DNA of 34,759 bases. Source: Chthonomonadaceae bacterium (lineage in GTDB: Bacteria > Armatimonadota > Chthonomonadetes > Chthonomonadales > Chthonomonadaceae). The stretch lies in assembly GCA_025054835.1 (NCBI GenBank), contig JANWZQ010000015.1, positions 1 through 34,759 on the forward strand, in the 5' to 3' direction. A model generated the notes under the pieces. That model did no database searches. It saw only the letters and a list, made by a program, of their open reading frames with translations, and was not told the origin of the DNA. Position 1 is the first letter of the stretch, and every line of letters begins with the position of its first letter. Made by a program: the position numbers and the translations under genes. Below, piece after piece: positions 1 to 8,625 of this stretch.

Positions 1-155
1 GGGGCGGTGTACCGGCCCCGTACTATCCCTAACACTTTTTCCCCACAAACCCCCCTCACTGTTAAACATAGCCCGTGCCTGTTTGGGGCCTGCGGGGGGC
101 GTTTGCCGTTCCTTTACACCGCCCCGGCTCCTCGTCTCACATCGCCATGTACAGA
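1..155. other. left-edge intergenic sequence
   Basis: This stretch lies downstream of the stop codon of the minus-strand GH172 gene. It is rich in C and G runs. I see no convincing gene, RNA or terminator; small open frames here are out-of-frame readings without a good ribosome binding site. Confidence 0.5.
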
Positions 156-1271
156 TCAGCGTAGATCCGGACGCGGGCGGCGCGCAACGGCGTCCGGCAA
201 CGGTGGGAAGGGGCGATGCGGTTCAGTCTGGTACCAGTAGGCGGTACTGCTGTAGTCATTGGACTGCAGGTTCGCATGCCCGTGCTCGATGGTCACGCGA
301 ATGGATCGGGTGAAGATGATGGGGTCATTGATGTGGAACCGGTAGGACGTGCACTTGCGCCGGCCCGGATGATCCGGGTCATGCTCGGCCAGTGAGGTGC
401 CTGCGTACGGGTAGCCGTGTGGGTGCATTCCCCACGCATGGCAGAAGTAGTCCTCGGAGCCGGTACCCACCATGGAAGGCAGCGCCTCACCGTCGATAAA
501 AATCATGTCGTCTCCCTCGCCCCACCAGGTCAGACCATCCGGCGTCGGATCGATGTTGTCCACGCTCAGGTTGCACCCGACGTAGTGGCCTGCGCCCTCG
601 GCCTCCAGGATCACATAGTTCTCCGCACCATCCACATTCTTGACGTCCTGCCCTGTGGAACTGTCCTGCAGGTGCCAGTAGTTGATCCCCTGTGCGGCCA
701 GGTCTCCATGTACCCCTCGCGTCGGGTTTTCGCGCCGCCACTGCGCATGGAAACGCAGAGCGTCTTCCGGCAGGGAATCGTATTCCTCGTAGTCCACGTA
801 AAAATAGAAGGAGCGCACCTCCGCCGTCCCCTCATTGGTCACCGTGATCCGCGCCCGGGTAGCAAACGGCATCTGCCAGTAGCAGTTCATCGCCATGTTA
901 CCCCCCGGCTTTTTCTCCTCGCTGGCCGGCGCAACCGTGGTGAGGGGCAACGACACGTGGGATCTCGCGATGCCATGCCCCACGTTGAAAAAGTCGCCGA
1001 TCGGGCACTCCACGGAGGGGTACGCCTCGTCATCCCAGTACATCCGCAGCACCAGATGACGCAGGTAGTAGCGGTCCTCCGGGCAGTTGATGGTGCACCA
1101 GATGTGGGTGATGCATCCTGCCCCGGATATGTCGGCCAGTGTGGCCGTGGTACCAACCGGGATGGTCCAGAAATCTCGATTGCCCCCTGTAGGATCGTAG
1201 CTGGATGCGCGGCGCGTGCGCGCATATCGTCGAAATATCAGGGATTTGAGGGTAGTACAACCACCAGACAT
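156..1271 (-). CDS. GH172 / DUF2961 family glycoside hydrolase
   Basis: A 371-residue DUF2961 protein, now glycoside hydrolase family 172, whose characterised members act on alpha-D-fructofuranosides (difructose dianhydride I) and on arabinofuranose glycans. The two acidic residues expected to catalyse are visible: Glu252 in WWGEGDD and Glu273 in GTGSEDYF, 21 residues apart as in characterised members. The N-terminal part carries the family-typical GGNRDFW and DISGAGCITHIWCT strands of a jelly-roll fold. No signal peptide is evident, so it is probably cytoplasmic. The start is chosen at the ATG ending at 1271 because AAGGAG lies 8 nt upstream; a longer reading to 1322 has no such site. It is transcribed divergently from the antiporter gene. 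Family is confident; substrate unknown. Confidence 0.9.
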   Translation of the reverse strand: MSGGCTTLKSLIFRRYARTRRASSYDPTGGNRDFWTIPVGTTATLADISGAGCITHIWCTINCPEDRYYLRHLVLRMYWDDEAYPSVECPIGDFFNVGHGIARSHVSLPLTTVAPASEEKKPGGNMAMNCYWQMPFATRARITVTNEGTAEVRSFYFYVDYEEYDSLPEDALRFHAQWRRENPTRGVHGDLAAQGINYWHLQDSSTGQDVKNVDGAENYVILEAEGAGHYVGCNLSVDNIDPTPDGLTWWGEGDDMIFIDGEALPSMVGTGSEDYFCHAWGMHPHGYPYAGTSLAEHDPDHPGRRKCTSYRFHINDPIIFTRSIRVTIEHGHANLQSNDYSSTAYWYQTEPHRPFPPLPDAVARRPRPDLR

Positions 1272-1294
1272 GCTCTGATCTCCTTGTGTGACAC

Positions 1295-1319
1295 GCCCAT
1301 CTGAGAGCGAGATATGGGC
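1295..1319. promoter_or_regulatory. inverted repeat in a divergent intergenic region
   Basis: GCCCAT and ATGGGC are separated by 13 nt between the divergent GH172 and antiporter genes. The position would suit an operator, but the arms are only 6 bp and chance occurrence is possible. Confidence 0.2.
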
Positions 1320-1434
1320 CATGGGCCGGACTTCAGGGGAAAGTATTGTTCCTCACGGGACGATTTCCTGCCAGACGCGCTTCCGGTATTCAGGGGCCCT
1401 GTGGTTCTGAGATCTGACTGATAGGAGAATGCCC

Positions 1435-3003
1435 GTGCCCCCTGCACCGAACGAACACGGTAGTCTGAACTTCACGCAGTTCTTCTGGCTCCTGCTGGCC
1501 GCCTCGGTGGTCGCCATGGCGGGTCGTTACATTCGCATTCCGTACGCGCTCGCGCTGGTGGTGACCGGCCTGCTCATCGGTGCGCCGCACCTGCTGCCAC
1601 AGGCTCACCTGGATCCGCACCTGTTGTTCACCGTGTTTCTGCCCCCCCTGCTCTTCGAGACCGCCATCAATATTCGCTTCGACGCTCTGCGCCGGGAGTG
1701 GAAGCCAGTTGCTATCTACGCTCTGGGAGGCACCTTCCTGTCGACCTTCCTGATTGCATGGCTGTCTGCACAGTGGCTCGGCCTGCCCCTGACCGTCGCG
1801 CTAGTGTTCGGCGCCCTTATCTCCTCCACAGATCCGGTGTCAGTGATCGCTGTGTTCAAGCAGCTGGGCGTGGGCAAACGGCTTTCGTTGCTGATGGAAG
1901 CCGAAAGCCTGTTTAACGACGGTGCGGCGGTAGTGCTTTTCGGGGTGCTGACCGGTGCGGCAATGGGACAGAGCGTGTCGCTGGCTGCCGGCATTCAGAC
2001 CTTTTTGACCACAGTGCTGGGAGGCGCAGGCGTTGGTATCCTCCTCGGCGGGCTGGCCTCCCGGCTGACCCGCGAGTTCAACGAACATCTGCTGGAGATC
2101 ACCCTCACAACAATTGTGGCGTTCGGTTCCTACCTGCTGGCGGAAACGCTGCATGTGTCCGGGGTGATCGCTGTGGTCTCCGCCGGTCTGGTCATCGGCA
2201 ACTACGGGATGCGCACCGGCATGTCTCCGGCAACGCGTCTGGCAGTCGTTTCCTTCTGGGAGTACGCCGGATTTGTGGTTAACTCCATCGTGTTTCTGCT
2301 GCTGGGGATTGAGGTTACCTTCGTCAACCTGTGGAAGGATGCCCCTATCATCGGGGGAGCCGTATGCATCGTGCTGCTCGCCCGCGCTGCCGTCGTGTAC
2401 CTGCTCTCGATCGGGGTCAACGCCCTGAAAGGGAATGTCCCTCTGGCCTACCAGCACATCCTCTTCTGGGGCGGGTTGCGAGGCGCTCTCTCCATGGCGC
2501 TGGTACTGGGACTTCCTCCGAGCTTCCCGCAGAGAGATACACTGGTTGCACTGGCGTTCGGAGTCGTTCTCTTCTCCTTGCTTGCACAGGGGCTTACCAT
2601 GGGACCGTTGATCCGGCGGCTCGGATTGAGCGGCAGCGCAACCCGGGAGGCAGGATACGCGCGTCTGGTTGGTCAACGGCTGGCCTATCAGGCTGCCCTG
2701 CATGAGCTGGAGCGTCTGCATGCCGAGGGGTTCGTCTCACGCGCGGTGGCCGAGAGCCTCCAGCAGGAGTACCGTGCACACATCGATCGTCTGGAGGCCG
2801 AGGTGGACGCCCTGCATCTGAGTGATGAGGCTCTTGCCGAACGCCAGCGCATGGAGGCCCGCCGCCTGATGCGGCTTGCCGAAAAGAATGCCTTGCTGGA
2901 TGCCCTCCACAACGGCATTCTGGACGAGGAAGACTTCCGTGCGCTGACCGAGCAGATTGATGAGGAGCTGAACATCCTGCGTGAAGCGCGCAGCACGCAC
3001 TGA
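1435..3003 (+). CDS. CPA1-family Na+/H+ antiporter
   Basis: A sodium/proton (cation/proton) antiporter of the CPA1 (NhaP/NHE) family, an inner-membrane exchanger for pH and sodium homeostasis. About 12 hydrophobic segments fill residues 12-400. The family ion-binding motifs are present: SSTDPVS around Asp133 and ESLFNDGAA with the Asn161-Asp162 pair. A charged, predicted coiled-coil cytoplasmic tail follows (about residues 405-522), a usual regulatory extension. GTG at 1435 is preferred because AGGAG at 1423-1427 then has 7 nt spacing; the ATG at 1429 would lie only 1 nt from that site. It begins the + strand run that continues with uppP about 100 bp downstream. Transported ion is inferred from the family. 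Confidence 0.9.
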   Translation: MPPAPNEHGSLNFTQFFWLLLAASVVAMAGRYIRIPYALALVVTGLLIGAPHLLPQAHLDPHLLFTVFLPPLLFETAINIRFDALRREWKPVAIYALGGTFLSTFLIAWLSAQWLGLPLTVALVFGALISSTDPVSVIAVFKQLGVGKRLSLLMEAESLFNDGAAVVLFGVLTGAAMGQSVSLAAGIQTFLTTVLGGAGVGILLGGLASRLTREFNEHLLEITLTTIVAFGSYLLAETLHVSGVIAVVSAGLVIGNYGMRTGMSPATRLAVVSFWEYAGFVVNSIVFLLLGIEVTFVNLWKDAPIIGGAVCIVLLARAAVVYLLSIGVNALKGNVPLAYQHILFWGGLRGALSMALVLGLPPSFPQRDTLVALAFGVVLFSLLAQGLTMGPLIRRLGLSGSATREAGYARLVGQRLAYQAALHELERLHAEGFVSRAVAESLQQEYRAHIDRLEAEVDALHLSDEALAERQRMEARRLMRLAEKNALLDALHNGILDEEDFRALTEQIDEELNILREARSTH

Positions 3004-3108
3004 GCCACTGTCACGGATATGCCACAATATGGAGCGTGAAACCCCGGCGCTCATGGGCCCGGTGCGTCCACGGCAGCGCCACATCCTGTGGAGAGGAAGA
3101 GCACGGTC

Positions 3109-4053
3109 TTGTTGCTGGCAGCCGAAGGGATTTCCTGGATGCAGGCCGGTGTGATCGGGCTGGTGGAAGGGCTGACAGAGTTTCTGCCGATCAGCAGCAC
3201 AGCACACATGGCCATTGTGCCACAGCTGTTGCGCTGGCCGGACCCCGGCGCGGCTTTCTCAGCCATTGTGCAACTGGGGCCAATCGCCGCGATTGTCACG
3301 TACTTCCGTGAGGAGTTGCGGCAGTTCGCACGGGGCATCTGGCGTACGAAAACGCCGTTCCGGGTCGCGCCGGGGGACACCGAGGCACGTCTCGGCTGGT
3401 ATGCTCTGCTCGCCTCCCTGCCGATCCTGCTCGCGGGGAAACTGCTGGAGCACTACATTGAGGGCCCCTTTCGTAGCCTGTACGTCATTGCCGGCGCGTT
3501 GATCTTCTACGGTGCGGTGCTCTGGGCCGCGGAGAAGCTCTCCCGGCAGACACGTCCCCTGGAGGAGATGGGGTTTCTGCAGAGCCAGTTTGTGGGCTGG
3601 ATGCAGTGCCTCGCGCTGATCCCGGGCGTCTCCCGATCGGGCGCGACTATCTCGGCAGCCCTGTTCCTCGGCTTCACGCACGAAAGCGCGGCCCGCTTTG
3701 CGTTCCTGTTGAGTATTCCCCCACTGGCTGCTGCGGGACTGTATGAGTTCTACAAGGATGTGCTCCGGGCAGGAGGAGGCCTGCCCCCCGGCCCCACGTT
3801 CTTCGGGATGCTTGTTGCCGCGGTCTCTGCTTACATGGTGATCGACTGGTTCCTGCGCATCGTGAGGCGCTACGGTACTGCCCCGTTCATCGTCTACCGG
3901 ATCGCCCTTGGGACGCTGCTTCTGCTCCTGCTCCATTCCGGCCTCCTGCAGGACAACACTCCCTCCATCGCACGCGCCGGGTCTCCGGGGGCGATCCCTG
4001 TGACACAGACGGTCCTGACACAGAGTCCCGATCATGGAAACCCTCACCCCTGA
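3109..4053 (+). CDS. uppP: undecaprenyl-diphosphatase UppP (BacA)
   Basis: Integral membrane phosphatase that converts undecaprenyl pyrophosphate to undecaprenyl phosphate, recycling the lipid carrier for peptidoglycan and other envelope polymers; members give bacitracin resistance. Both signature regions are intact: EGLTEFLPISSTAH near the N-terminus (Glu and His of the active site) and PGVSRSGATIS around the middle. The length (314 residues from this start) is slightly above the usual 260-290 because of a C-terminal tail rich in Pro, Ser and Thr. The start is uncertain: TTG at 3109 follows a GAGAGGAAG site, ATG at 3139 follows GAAGGGA by 8 nt, and a GTG lies at 3088. The 3' end overlaps the next gene by 20 bp, suggesting translational coupling. 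Confidence 0.93.
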   Translation: MLLAAEGISWMQAGVIGLVEGLTEFLPISSTAHMAIVPQLLRWPDPGAAFSAIVQLGPIAAIVTYFREELRQFARGIWRTKTPFRVAPGDTEARLGWYALLASLPILLAGKLLEHYIEGPFRSLYVIAGALIFYGAVLWAAEKLSRQTRPLEEMGFLQSQFVGWMQCLALIPGVSRSGATISAALFLGFTHESAARFAFLLSIPPLAAAGLYEFYKDVLRAGGGLPPGPTFFGMLVAAVSAYMVIDWFLRIVRRYGTAPFIVYRIALGTLLLLLLHSGLLQDNTPSIARAGSPGAIPVTQTVLTQSPDHGNPHP

Positions 4054-5803
4054 CATCCTCATCGTGGGTGCCAGTGCCGGTGGCGTGGCCGCCGCGCTGG
4101 CCGCAGCAGAAGCCAGTGCCCGCGTTTGCCTTCTGGAAGAGACTGAATGGCCCGGCGGTCAGCTGACCACGCAGGGCGTCTGCACCCCCGACGAGAACGC
4201 GTGGATCGAGACGTTCGGGTGCACGCGCCGTTATGCCCGCTTCCGTGACGCTACCCGGGACTTTTACCGCACGCACTATCGCCTCGCTCCGGAAGCTGCC
4301 GCAGATCCGCAACTCAACATCGGCAACTGCTGGGTCAGCCGGATTGCCTATCTGCCTGCGGACGGCGCGGCCATCTTACGCACGTTTCTGGAAGTGTGGG
4401 AGCAACAGGGTCGATTGCAGTGTTTCTATCGCGCTCAGGTGCTCAACGCGCAGCAACAGGGTGATCGTGTTACTGGCATCCATGCCCGGCTGGAGGATGG
4501 GACCGTTCTGTGCTTCACACCGCGCTACGTGCTGGATGCGACGGACACAGGGGAGCTCCTCGCGCTCTGCGGGCAGGAAGGTCTGGACTGGGTGGTAGGC
4601 GCGGAGAGCCGTGCCCAGACCGGTGAGCCAGACGCGCTGGACACCCCGCGCCCGGACTGGGTGCAGCCCTTTACCTTCCCTTTCGCGCTGGACTGGTCGC
4701 CAGAAACCGTTGCGACCAACGTGATTGCTCCCCCTCCGGACTACGCGGAACTGAGAGCGCTGCAACGTTACCGCATTGCGTACGGCGCTATCACCGGCCT
4801 GTTTCAGGGCCCTCTGCCCTGGTGGAGCTATCGGCGCGTGATGGATAAAAGCCTCTTTGATGACCCGCGTGTGACCTCGGATCTCGCGATGATCAATACG
4901 CCGGGCAACGACTATTACGGCGGCAATGTTCTCGGCCCCGGTACCGGCGACGCGCAATCTGTTGCGGCCACACTGGCCCGCGCGCGCCGGGCGGCTCTGG
5001 GTTACCTCTACTGGCTGCAGACCGAGTGCCCTCGTGAGGATGGAAATGGCCGGGGATATCCCGAGTTCCGCCTGCGCACCGACGTCTTCCCCACGCCAGA
5101 TGGATGCGCGATCCGCCCCTACATCCGGGAGTCCCGGCGCATCCGTGCCCTGCGCCCGATCCTCGAACAGGAGATCGTGGTGCAGGACTTCTCCGGCAAT
5201 GCCTGCCGGGGGGAACTGGCCCGGGCTGCGTTCATGGAGGACTCGGTCGGCATCGGGCACTATGCGCTTGACATCCACCCCAACGGGCACGGAGAGCCCG
5301 AACGGTATGTGGCCACACGCCCCTTCCAGATCCCGCTCGGCGCACTGATCCCGATCCGCTGGGAGAACCTGTTGCCCGCCTGCAAAAACCTGGGCACCAC
5401 CCATCTGACCAATGGCGCGTATCGTCTGCACCCTATCGAGTGGAATGTCGGCGAGTCGGCCGGGCTGCTGGCTGCATGGTGCGTGCAGCACCACGTGACA
5501 CCCCGTACGGTCTATCAGGATCACGCCCTGCGCCGTCACTTCCAGCAGACCTTGCTGCACCACGGCATCCCCCTGCACTGGTACGTGGACGTGCCTGTGG
5601 AGCATCCAGCGTTCGTAGCGGTTCAGACACTGGCCGGGTATGGTTTTCCTCTCGGCAATCCTGCTGACCTGCTTTTCTGTCCGGACGAGCCGATCGATCC
5701 GGACACATATCGGCAGTGGCGCGACGCGATGGGCAACGGCCCGGTCCCGTTTGCTGGCACGCGAGCTGAGGCCGCGCAATGCCTGTACGAGGCTACCCGC
5801 TGA
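4034..5803 (+). CDS. FAD-dependent oxidoreductase (FAD_oxidored family)
   Basis: A 589-residue flavoprotein of the PF12831-type family. The N-terminal Rossmann dinucleotide fold is clear: a beta strand (DILIVG) runs into GASAGGVAAALAAAE (residues 12-26), followed by the acidic end of the second strand (LLEETEWPGGQ) and a conserved GGQLTTQGV segment. A second FAD-contacting region, YVLDATDTGELLAL, lies near residue 170, and the C-terminal GTTHLTNGAYRLHPIEWN segment resembles the family's closing flavin-contact region. No signal peptide is seen, so it is probably cytoplasmic. Such proteins are common in Armatimonadota and Planctomycetota, often near carbohydrate genes, but the substrate cannot be read from sequence. 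The ATG lies within the last 20 bp of uppP and lacks a strong Shine-Dalgarno, so it may rely on coupling. Confidence 0.85.
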   Translation: METLTPDILIVGASAGGVAAALAAAEASARVCLLEETEWPGGQLTTQGVCTPDENAWIETFGCTRRYARFRDATRDFYRTHYRLAPEAAADPQLNIGNCWVSRIAYLPADGAAILRTFLEVWEQQGRLQCFYRAQVLNAQQQGDRVTGIHARLEDGTVLCFTPRYVLDATDTGELLALCGQEGLDWVVGAESRAQTGEPDALDTPRPDWVQPFTFPFALDWSPETVATNVIAPPPDYAELRALQRYRIAYGAITGLFQGPLPWWSYRRVMDKSLFDDPRVTSDLAMINTPGNDYYGGNVLGPGTGDAQSVAATLARARRAALGYLYWLQTECPREDGNGRGYPEFRLRTDVFPTPDGCAIRPYIRESRRIRALRPILEQEIVVQDFSGNACRGELARAAFMEDSVGIGHYALDIHPNGHGEPERYVATRPFQIPLGALIPIRWENLLPACKNLGTTHLTNGAYRLHPIEWNVGESAGLLAAWCVQHHVTPRTVYQDHALRRHFQQTLLHHGIPLHWYVDVPVEHPAFVAVQTLAGYGFPLGNPADLLFCPDEPIDPDTYRQWRDAMGNGPVPFAGTRAEAAQCLYEATR

Positions 5804-5915
5804 CCGCAATGTCTGCGCGCCTCGGCAGGGCGTTCCCCATGCCGAATGATTCTGGCCCCCTTTCGGGTATGCTGATACCGCACGCATTTCCAATGAAGGA
5901 GGCCGCACCCGGGCG

Positions 5916-7346
5916 ATGCCGCAGACGCAAGAAACCCGCCCTCCCGCGACACCGCCAGACGCACCAACCTCTCTGCCGCAGGTTGAAGAGACCGACCTGC
6001 TCGAACAGGACCGCGCGCAGAACGCTCTGGCCCCTCATCAGGTGCGCTGGAACTTCCGCGTGCTGGTGCTGGACGTCTCCTTCTTCGCCATCGGCATGGC
6101 GTTCCTCGATCCCAACGCGGTTCTCCCCCTGCTGATGGATCGGCTTGGAGCCAGTGGCCTGCTTATTGGCGCGTTTGCGGCCCTGCGCTTTCTGGCGTTC
6201 AGCCTGGTGCAGGTCTTCGTTGCCTATGCTACCCATGACCTGCCCCGCCAGAAGCCGCCTCTGGCCTGGGCCGCGACCATCACGCGCCTGCCCCTGCTTG
6301 TTCTGCCTTTCTTCCTCTGGCACGCCGCCGACTCCCCGATAGCACAGCGCACCGCGCTCTGGGCCACCATCGTGCTGATCTCGCTCTGGGCGCTGGGGGA
6401 CGGTCTGGGATACGTGCCCTGGATGGAAATTGTGGCGCGGGGCTTCTCTGCGCGCACACGCGGCCGCTTCTTCGCTACCACCCAGTCGATCTCGGGCCTG
6501 TGCTCCATCCTGATTGCGGGTCTGCTGGTGCGTGGCATTCTGGAACATCCGGCGCTTCCCTACCCGAAGAACTACGCCGTGCTGACCGGGCTCTCTGCAC
6601 TCATGTTCCAGATCTCTCTGATCGGCGTGTTGCTGATCCGGGAGCCCCCTCCGCCACGGCGTCTGCGCGTGGCCTCAGGCGCGTCCACGTCCATTCCGCC
6701 CCGCCCCCCTCTGAGCACCTATTTCCAGAGGATCCCCGGGTTGATCCGGACGAACCCGGAGTTCCTCCGGTTGTCCGCGATACAGCTGCTCCTTGGCTTC
6801 GGGGCGGCAGCGGCCCCCTTCTACGTGCTCTATGCCAAGCAACGCTTTCACCTGAACGACAACTGGGGCGGGATCTATCAGGTGATGCTGGCAGTGAGCG
6901 TGGTCGTGCTCTCTCCGCTCTGGACATGGCTCTCGGAACGGCGCAGTCCGGCCACTGCGGTGCGTTGCCTCGCTCTGGTCTGCTTGCTGACCCCGATCGC
7001 TGCCCTGACGACCGGTTCTCTTTCCCCATGGGCATTCTGTCTCACTTTCCTGTTGATGGGAGGCAGCCTGGGATGGGGCATGTGGATTGTGGTCAACATC
7101 TACCTGCTGGCGCATATCTCGGAGGATGAGCGTCCGATGTTCCTGGCGTTGATCAATCTGCTGTTCGCTCCGTCGGCGCTGTACCCGGTCCTCGGGGGCC
7201 TGTTCGTCATGGACAACCGGTTCGTGAGTGTCTGGGGCCTGCCCGTGCTGTTTCTGGTGACCATGGTGGTGGTTGCAACAGGGTTCGTGATGACCCTGCG
7301 GCTTCCGGCTCCCGGAGCACCGGCGCGGGAGGGACGGAGCGGGTAG
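5916..7346 (+). CDS. major facilitator superfamily transporter
   Basis: A 476-residue membrane transporter with about 12 hydrophobic segments in two blocks of six, split by a loop near residues 235-280 that is rich in Pro and Arg. The N-terminal 45 residues are hydrophilic and Pro/Gln/Glu-rich, longer than usual, and presumably cytoplasmic. The segment GYVPWMEIVARGFSARTRGRFF resembles a central MFS loop with its basic RGR turn. Substrate is not recognisable. An AAGGAGG site lies at 5896-5902, 13 nt from the ATG, which is long; no alternative in-frame start fits better. The next gene starts 1 nt after this stop, so the transporter and the deaminase-like enzyme are probably translationally coupled; import or export of a nucleoside-like compound is a guess. 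Confidence 0.85.
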   Translation: MPQTQETRPPATPPDAPTSLPQVEETDLLEQDRAQNALAPHQVRWNFRVLVLDVSFFAIGMAFLDPNAVLPLLMDRLGASGLLIGAFAALRFLAFSLVQVFVAYATHDLPRQKPPLAWAATITRLPLLVLPFFLWHAADSPIAQRTALWATIVLISLWALGDGLGYVPWMEIVARGFSARTRGRFFATTQSISGLCSILIAGLLVRGILEHPALPYPKNYAVLTGLSALMFQISLIGVLLIREPPPPRRLRVASGASTSIPPRPPLSTYFQRIPGLIRTNPEFLRLSAIQLLLGFGAAAAPFYVLYAKQRFHLNDNWGGIYQVMLAVSVVVLSPLWTWLSERRSPATAVRCLALVCLLTPIAALTTGSLSPWAFCLTFLLMGGSLGWGMWIVVNIYLLAHISEDERPMFLALINLLFAPSALYPVLGGLFVMDNRFVSVWGLPVLFLVTMVVVATGFVMTLRLPAPGAPAREGRSG

Positions 7347-7347
7347 C

Positions 7348-8388
7348 ATGGCCCTGCACGCCGATCTGCATCGTCATCTCGGGGGCGCGATCGTACCGCG
7401 TATCTTCTGGCGCTTTCTGCACCGGCAGGGCCATCCGCTCGCGCAGCAGTACCCCGTTTACGAAGATTTCGAGGCGTTTGTCGTGCGTCCACGAGCCAGC
7501 CTCACCGAGTTTCTGGAGCTGCACACCATGGTGGAGGCAGTGCAACGCCCGGAAACACTCCCCTACTTCATCTCCAAGCTGGTGCGCGGGGCCTATGTGT
7601 TCGAGGGGATCCTCTATCTGGAACTGCGCCATACACCGTTCTTTCGCACGAACCCGGCTCTCTCAGAGAGCGACCGCATTCAGCAGATGCGCGAGATCGT
7701 GCGGATTATCCACGAGGCAGCGCATCTCCCGGCATACCCGTTGCGTATGCGCCAGATCCTCTGCATGCACAGCCGACTGCCGGAGCACATTAACCGGGCG
7801 ATTGTGGATCTGGCGGCGCGAGAGAGTCACGCGGTCTGCGGGGTGGATCTGGCAGGCCCGGATGCGCTCTACCGCGGGCGTGTGTCGGAGTTCATCGGTC
7901 TCTTCCAGTACGCCCGCTCTCTCGGGCTCAAAACGACCTGTCATCTGTTCGAGACCCCAAACGGGTTCTATCCGGAACTGCTGCCCTATCTGGACCGGAT
8001 CGGACATGGAATTTATATCCCCATGCAACGCCCGGACCTGTTGCCACAGATCGCAGAGCGCGGGCAATGTCTGGAGGTCTGCCCGACCTCCTATTTGAAG
8101 ACGGGCACCCTGGCAGATTTGAACGCCCTGCGCACAGTGTTCACCCGGTGTGAGGCCGCCGGAGTTGACATCGCCATCTGCACGGATAACCCCGGCCTGC
8201 ACAACGTGCGTCTGCCCTTCGAGTACGAGAACCTGCTGACACTGGATATCATCGACTTTCAGCAACTCCGTCGCTGCCAGGACGCTGCGTTCCGGCACGC
8301 ATTCGCCTGGCCTCATCCCGACCCCCCCATCAATCTGCTGCATCATCTCACAGCGGCCAGCCCGGCCCCCTTCACAGCACGGGGCTAG
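7348..8388 (+). CDS. adenosine deaminase-like amidohydrolase
   Basis: A 346-residue TIM-barrel metallohydrolase of the adenosine/AMP deaminase group. Metal and catalytic positions are visible in order: His8-x-His10 in ADLHRHLGG, His199 and Glu202 in CHLFET (the position of the classical HAGE motif), His220 in RIGHGIY, and Asp280 in CTDNPG (classical STDDP/SDNP). CPTSYLKTG resembles the conserved CPxSN strand. Replacement of HAGE by HLFE is unlike true adenosine deaminase and points to a divergent subgroup, so the substrate could be another purine or a different amine. It is cytoplasmic by sequence. The ATG follows the MFS stop by 1 nt, with a GGAG-containing site upstream, indicating coupling. 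Confidence 0.82.
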   Translation: MALHADLHRHLGGAIVPRIFWRFLHRQGHPLAQQYPVYEDFEAFVVRPRASLTEFLELHTMVEAVQRPETLPYFISKLVRGAYVFEGILYLELRHTPFFRTNPALSESDRIQQMREIVRIIHEAAHLPAYPLRMRQILCMHSRLPEHINRAIVDLAARESHAVCGVDLAGPDALYRGRVSEFIGLFQYARSLGLKTTCHLFETPNGFYPELLPYLDRIGHGIYIPMQRPDLLPQIAERGQCLEVCPTSYLKTGTLADLNALRTVFTRCEAAGVDIAICTDNPGLHNVRLPFEYENLLTLDIIDFQQLRRCQDAAFRHAFAWPHPDPPINLLHHLTAASPAPFTARG

Positions 8389-8625
8389 CCTGCTCCCTGC
8401 CATCTATCACCCCGAGCAACCCCACGTCCCCGAGACCACTCAGCAACAGTGTGCAACCGGTACGGCCCGGCACTTCACGCGGTATGAAATCGCGTCGACC
8501 GCGCCCGGAACAGTGCCGGATCAGGGGCATTGCATTCAACTCCGCAAACACTCCGGGGTGCCGCGCACAATGTAGAGGAGATCCCGTTCGGGAGCATAGA
8601 ATACTTCTATCGGTATCAGAAGGAG

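Noticed and set aside
4376-5908. A 510-residue minus-strand open frame opposite the FAD oxidoreductase
   Set aside because: The + strand protein has clear family motifs; the reverse frame has none and is explained by high GC content.
8530-8625. N-terminal extension of the DUF58 protein from a TTG start
   Set aside because: Homologues begin about at the ATG at 8626, and the extension has no visible domain or ribosome binding site.
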